From the IMG/VR virus record IMGVR_UViG_3300026078_000034, positions 1-58,042 of that record: 58,042 bases of DNA, one strand, 5' to 3'. Of this stretch, positions 55,369-58,042 are shown one piece after another. This DNA is from a virus. Each line of letters opens with the position of its first letter. The stretch's first letter is position 1. The notes beneath the pieces are model-generated. The model saw only the letters and a program-made list of their open reading frames with translations, was not told where the DNA came from and made no database searches. Position numbers and translations under genes: made by a program.

Positions 55369-55647
55369 TCAAGACGGCGAGGATGCGGCAAAATGCGGGG
55401 GTAAGGAAAAGCGCTCACGGATTCGGTTGGCGACCTTCCGTGCGATGTAGATTTCGCCCGCGCCGTCGCCAGTTTCGGCGGCAACATCCTCTGCGATCTT
55501 CGCGCAGTCCTCGACCTCCTGCAGAGCGCGGTTTGCCGCCCTTATCCACCTTTCGCGCACATCACCATATGCCGACTCCCACGGGCCTGCGGCAGGGAAG
55601 GCCGCAATACGAAGCCCTTTGGCCAGTTCTTCAATTTTCTCTTCCAT
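55369..55647 (-). CDS. 92-residue helical hypothetical protein
   Basis: Start ATG 55647 (MEEKIEELAKGLRIAAFPAA) preceded by AAAGGA. Mainly helical: 'RERWIRAANRALQEVEDCAK' and 'AGEIYIARKVANRIRERFSL'. Unknown function. Confidence 0.6.
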   Translation of the reverse strand: MEEKIEELAKGLRIAAFPAAGPWESAYGDVRERWIRAANRALQEVEDCAKIAEDVAAETGDGAGEIYIARKVANRIRERFSLPPHFAASSPS

Positions 55648-55704
55648 CTGTCTTTCCTTTGGTGAGGTATTATCGCGCGCCCTCGCGCACATCGGTCCGG
55701 ATCG

Positions 55705-56145
55705 TCAGGCTAGGGCGCGCATATTCCAGTGCTTTGCGGCCTCTACCTCCGTGCGCTCCCATTTCGTTGACGCGCCACAAGAAGAACATAGCACGCCGAG
55801 CAGAAGCCCATTGAACCAGTCGCGCTTTGAAAATTCGTGGTATGTCGGAACGGTACCGCAGAACGGGCACGGCTCCAATTTCGGGTATGTGTTCAATCCG
55901 CTTCGTTCAAGCCCGAACGGCTCTTCTTTGGGTTCGCTCACGTCACGCCCCGGTGTCTGTTGGGGGTATAGGCCGTACATTCCGGCACGACCTTCTTTGA
56001 GATTTTGTTCGTATTTGATGGACGCGGCATCCCCGGCGGCGCACGAACAAAGATATGGTTCGCGTATCATGCGCTCTTTGCCAACTCCGCGAACCGCTCT
56101 GATAGTTACGCCTATCCCGCTGCCCTTGCAGCTTTCACACGTCAT
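55705..56145 (-). CDS. Two-part zinc protein with a Lar-like C-terminus
   Basis: 146 residues. N-terminal 'MTCESCKGSGIG' and 'LCSCAAGD' form one cysteine site, and the C-terminal 'EPCPFCGTVPTYHEF' with 'LCSSCGASTKWERTEVEAAK' and 'HWNMR' matches the Lar restriction-alleviation zinc ribbon. Second Lar-like protein in this genome (the other is at 5425-6045). Confidence 0.7.
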   Translation of the reverse strand: MTCESCKGSGIGVTIRAVRGVGKERMIREPYLCSCAAGDAASIKYEQNLKEGRAGMYGLYPQQTPGRDVSEPKEEPFGLERSGLNTYPKLEPCPFCGTVPTYHEFSKRDWFNGLLLGVLCSSCGASTKWERTEVEAAKHWNMRALA

Positions 56146-56174
56146 GTCGCGCTCCCTCGATCACCATTCGTCAC

Positions 56175-56630
56175 TTAAAGACCCCCGACTGGCGGGTGAT
56201 CGGGCTTCGGCGGCTTTCTCGCCGCTTTCTTCTCCAGCCATTCGCGCCGACCCTGGTTGGCCTGAATGATTGTAGCGAACTCGTCAGTGTGAGCCTCGAT
56301 CAGCGTGGCTATGGCCGTCAGTTCGTCCTTCAGAAGCTCACCACGGTCGGTCCGCGCGCGATAGCCATTTCCCCATTCCCACTGAATTTCGCGCTCCATG
56401 GCCTGTCGCGGGTCTTCCTCCCACGTCTTCCAGCGCCGCGCAGTATCCGAGCACGTCATGCACGTCAGCATGGCCGTCCGCTGCGCCCCCAGATCCTTGA
56501 CACGCTGAAAAAACTCCGCGCGCGTCAAGGCCTTCACCTTGGATGCGTCATAGCCGCATTCGGTAATTGCGGCGCTGGCCGGGCGCCAAGGCAGTCCGGG
56601 ACGGATCACATGGTCAACTGGCTCTTTCAC
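56175..56630 (-). CDS. Hypothetical 151-residue protein
   Basis: GTG at 56630 with GGAGGAGG just upstream gives 'VKEPVDHVIRPGLPWRPASA'. Two cysteines 'LTCMTCSD' and many Trp/Arg residues; helical C-terminus 'ELTAIATLIEAHTDEFATII'. Found in phages as a hypothetical. Unknown function. Confidence 0.6.
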   Translation of the reverse strand: MKEPVDHVIRPGLPWRPASAAITECGYDASKVKALTRAEFFQRVKDLGAQRTAMLTCMTCSDTARRWKTWEEDPRQAMEREIQWEWGNGYRARTDRGELLKDELTAIATLIEAHTDEFATIIQANQGRREWLEKKAARKPPKPDHPPVGGL

Positions 56631-56647
56631 GCGCACCTCCTCCATCC

Positions 56648-56911
56648 TTATTCCGGGACCGGCAGAACCCATTTCTGGACCGGCCAGCGCACGTTACAAA
56701 GACCGTCAACCCAAACGCCGAGCGCCTCGGTGGCGTAGTATTTCGCTTCGCAGCCGGGCGGGCTCTTGGCAAGCAACCCTCCGTCTACAAAGGACTGCAA
56801 CAGTTCTTGCACGGCCGGCGCATTGAAATTAAAATCGCCGCAGTCCTTGCCGAAATCGCCTGGGCGGCAATGATACCAAAGGCCGATGCTGATCATCAGG
56901 GGTGATGCCAT
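56648..56911 (-). CDS. Hypothetical 87-residue protein
   Basis: Begins MASPLMISIGLWYHCRPGDF and has 'PAVQELLQSFVDGGLLAKSP', a helix-turn-helix-like stretch often seen in small phage proteins. Role unknown. Confidence 0.6.
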   Translation of the reverse strand: MASPLMISIGLWYHCRPGDFGKDCGDFNFNAPAVQELLQSFVDGGLLAKSPPGCEAKYYATEALGVWVDGLCNVRWPVQKWVLPVPE

Positions 56912-56926
56912 GGGGAGTTTCCGTTT

Positions 56927-57130
56927 CTACTGAGGTTCGCTGGGACGCATCGTCTCGCCAGCACGATAAAGAACGCCATCGGTAATCATCGGCCGCTCGC
57001 CGGACACCTTGGCGATCATGTCGCACGCTGCCTGCGCGTCCTGATTGGTCTCGAAAGCAATGAACGGCTCCGCCATGTAAGCGGCACCGTTGGGTAGCTC
57101 GACCTTTCGGCCGATGATCCAGATCGCCAT
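56927..57130 (-). CDS. Hypothetical 67-residue protein
   Basis: ATG at 57130 is seven bases after AGGAG; another ATG six bases upstream is less well placed. Opens MAIWIIGRKVELPNGAAYMA, alpha/beta. Unknown function. Confidence 0.6.
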   Translation of the reverse strand: MAIWIIGRKVELPNGAAYMAEPFIAFETNQDAQAACDMIAKVSGERPMITDGVLYRAGETMRPSEPQ

Positions 57131-57132
57131 CT

Positions 57133-57363
57133 TCATTCTCCTTGCGCCGCAGGGGCGGGGTGGTCAGTGGTGGTGACAGCCAATATCTCGGCTTCGATTT
57201 GCTTGATCCAGCCGTCGCGAATGTCCAACAACTGTTCTTGGTCGATGGCGCAAGGATGTCCGACGCCGCGCAGAGTTTCGAGGCGCTTTCGGCCTTGGCG
57301 TTGCTCGCGCTCAAAGTCTTTTTTCCAGCCCTTCAGCGAATTGAGATACCAGCCTCTTGCCAT
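57133..57363 (-). CDS. Hypothetical 76-residue charged protein
   Basis: Begins MARGWYLNSLKGWKKDFERE, mostly helical, with many Lys/Arg/Glu. Four-base overlap with the next gene downstream. Unknown function. Confidence 0.6.
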   Translation of the reverse strand: MARGWYLNSLKGWKKDFEREQRQGRKRLETLRGVGHPCAIDQEQLLDIRDGWIKQIEAEILAVTTTDHPAPAAQGE

Positions 57364-57390
57364 GGTGTTTCGTTCCTCTGCATTCAGCGC

Positions 57391-57816
57391 TTAAGCCACT
57401 TTGCTTTTGCGCTTCGGCTTCCAGTCCAGCACGATATCGCCAGCGTTGAGCGGGTGGACTGAACGGTAGGAATTGTCGTTGACCACGATCCGGTCAACGC
57501 CGTTGCAGCGCATGTTGATCAGAAGGATATCTTCCTTCGGATCGTTGCGCGCTTCGACCTCGGCTAGGGTCTCGATCTTGCCGCCCAGATGGTAAAACGG
57601 ACTTTGGGACGACTGTTTGCTGTCCAGATCATCATCGCCGCGTGACCGGGTAGAGAACCGGAAGCCGTAGGGCGTGGCACCGTATCGCTCGGTGATATCG
57701 TGGGCCATTTCCTTCGCCTTCTCGACATCCCAAGAGTCGATAGGCTTGGCGGACCGCTCAGCAACGAACGTGCCGGGGCTGTAGAACGTCACAAAGTGCT
57801 TCTGTACCTTCGCCAT
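57391..57816 (-). CDS. Hypothetical 141-residue protein
   Basis: AGGAGG is six bases before ATG 57816; this SD overlaps the stop of the junction gene. 'KHFVTFYSPGTFVAERSAKP' opens a beta-rich protein with 'YGATPYGFRFSTRSRGDDDL' and 'CNGVDRIVVNDNSYRSVHPL'. Common in phages of this type as a hypothetical. Confidence 0.65.
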   Translation of the reverse strand: MAKVQKHFVTFYSPGTFVAERSAKPIDSWDVEKAKEMAHDITERYGATPYGFRFSTRSRGDDDLDSKQSSQSPFYHLGGKIETLAEVEARNDPKEDILLINMRCNGVDRIVVNDNSYRSVHPLNAGDIVLDWKPKRKSKVA

Positions 57817-57826
57817 CGTCATCCTC

Positions 57827-58042
57827 CTATTGCGGCTTGTCGGCCTTCGCCGCGAGTTCGGTCAGTTCCGCCATCTGCCGCTGAATGCTCTTGGCGAGGT
57901 GGCCGCGCTGTTCCTTACTGGCGGCCGTCCGCATGTTCTCAATCTGCTCGACCAGGTTGGAACAGCGATGCCCGGCCGGCGTGTCGGCGCCCAGCTTTGA
58001 GCGCAGCGCGATCAGCTTGCGGCGGGTGTCTTCGTGGTCGAA
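57827..58042 (-). CDS. Junction-spanning 73-residue protein, C-terminal part
   Basis: With the six bases 151-156 this forms a 73-residue frame ending 'MAELTELAAKADKPQ'. It is short, charged and helical, and is the first gene of the leftward operon leading to 53.3 kb. The intact frame across the closure is good evidence that the molecule is circular. Confidence 0.75.
   Translation of the reverse strand, partial: FDHEDTRRKLIALRSKLGADTPAGHRCSNLVEQIENMRTAASKEQRGHLAKSIQRQMAELTELAAKADKPQ
57917..58042. repeat. 126-bp direct repeat, right copy (circular closure overlap)
   Basis: Identical to 25-150. Joining base 58042 to base 151 restores one uninterrupted reading frame on the - strand and gives a circle of about 57.9 kb. 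Confidence 0.9.

Noticed and set aside
1-58042. tRNA genes and CRISPR arrays
   Set aside because: I saw no cloverleaf with a T-loop GGTTCRA motif in the non-coding gaps and no regularly spaced repeats. A dedicated tRNA and repeat scan would settle this.

Overview
The window is one almost complete circular genome of a temperate, tailed (podovirus-type, P22-like) bacteriophage of an alphaproteobacterium. The last 126 bases (57917-58042) repeat bases 25-150 exactly, so the contig closes into a circle of about 57.9 kb. Bases 1-24 are an inverted copy of 28-51 and look like an assembly fold-back. The phage assignment rests on a full P22-order head and injection module: large terminase, portal, scaffold, coat, gp4-like and gp10-like tail proteins, and ejection proteins. 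Lysogeny is shown by a tyrosine integrase and a divergent repressor/Cro pair. Homologues of GcrA and GapR, regulators typical of Alphaproteobacteria, point to the host; a member of the Hyphomicrobiales is my best guess. No tRNA, CRISPR, DNA polymerase, primase or replicative helicase was recognised.

Layout. From 11.3 to 53.3 kb nearly everything is on the + strand; both flanks are on the - strand. (1) 57.8 kb through the junction and down to 53.3 kb, - strand: small zinc-ribbon and membrane proteins ending in a 2-oxoglutarate/Fe(II) oxygenase. (2) 0.3-2.4 kb, - strand: integrase operon with an overlapping excisionase-like gene and a palindrome-rich promoter region. (3) 2.4-4.75 kb, - strand accessory operon, divergent from a ribbon-helix-helix regulator whose promoter region has three TGATATCA-type sites. 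(4) 4.9-10.5 kb, - strand: leftward early operon with the recombination genes ERF, YqaJ-type exonuclease and NinB, plus HNH nucleases. (5) 10.5-11.6 kb: immunity region. A repressor and a small lipoprotein are read leftward to a terminator, and the same 17-bp operator occurs both between repressor and Cro (OR-like) and ahead of the leftward operon (OL-like). (6) 11.6-20.4 kb, + strand: regulators (sigma-region-4-like, GcrA, GapR, several HTH proteins), replication protein with a candidate internal origin, AAA+ ATPase, and a late-regulator candidate before a terminator. (7) 20.5-25.3 kb: pre-terminase region with a split O-antigen-ligase-like gene. (8) 25.3-40.6 kb: head, tail hub and ejection genes. 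(9) 40.8-53.3 kb: secreted tail-fibre-like proteins, lysis genes (pesticin-type lysozyme, lipase, holin candidates), accessory enzymes, and a 991-residue secreted glycosidase-like protein.

Working together: the repressor would silence both early operons from matched operators. After induction the leftward operon supplies recombination functions, while the rightward operon supplies regulators acting on host cell-cycle and nucleoid machinery and starts replication. The late block builds a P22-type particle and lyses the cell. Most unusual are the Sec signal peptides on five adhesin or tail-like proteins, the lipase beside the lysozyme, the holin-like/secreted-domain fusion, and the structured-looking leader before the coat gene. 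All functions are inferred by eye from sequence; no database search was run.
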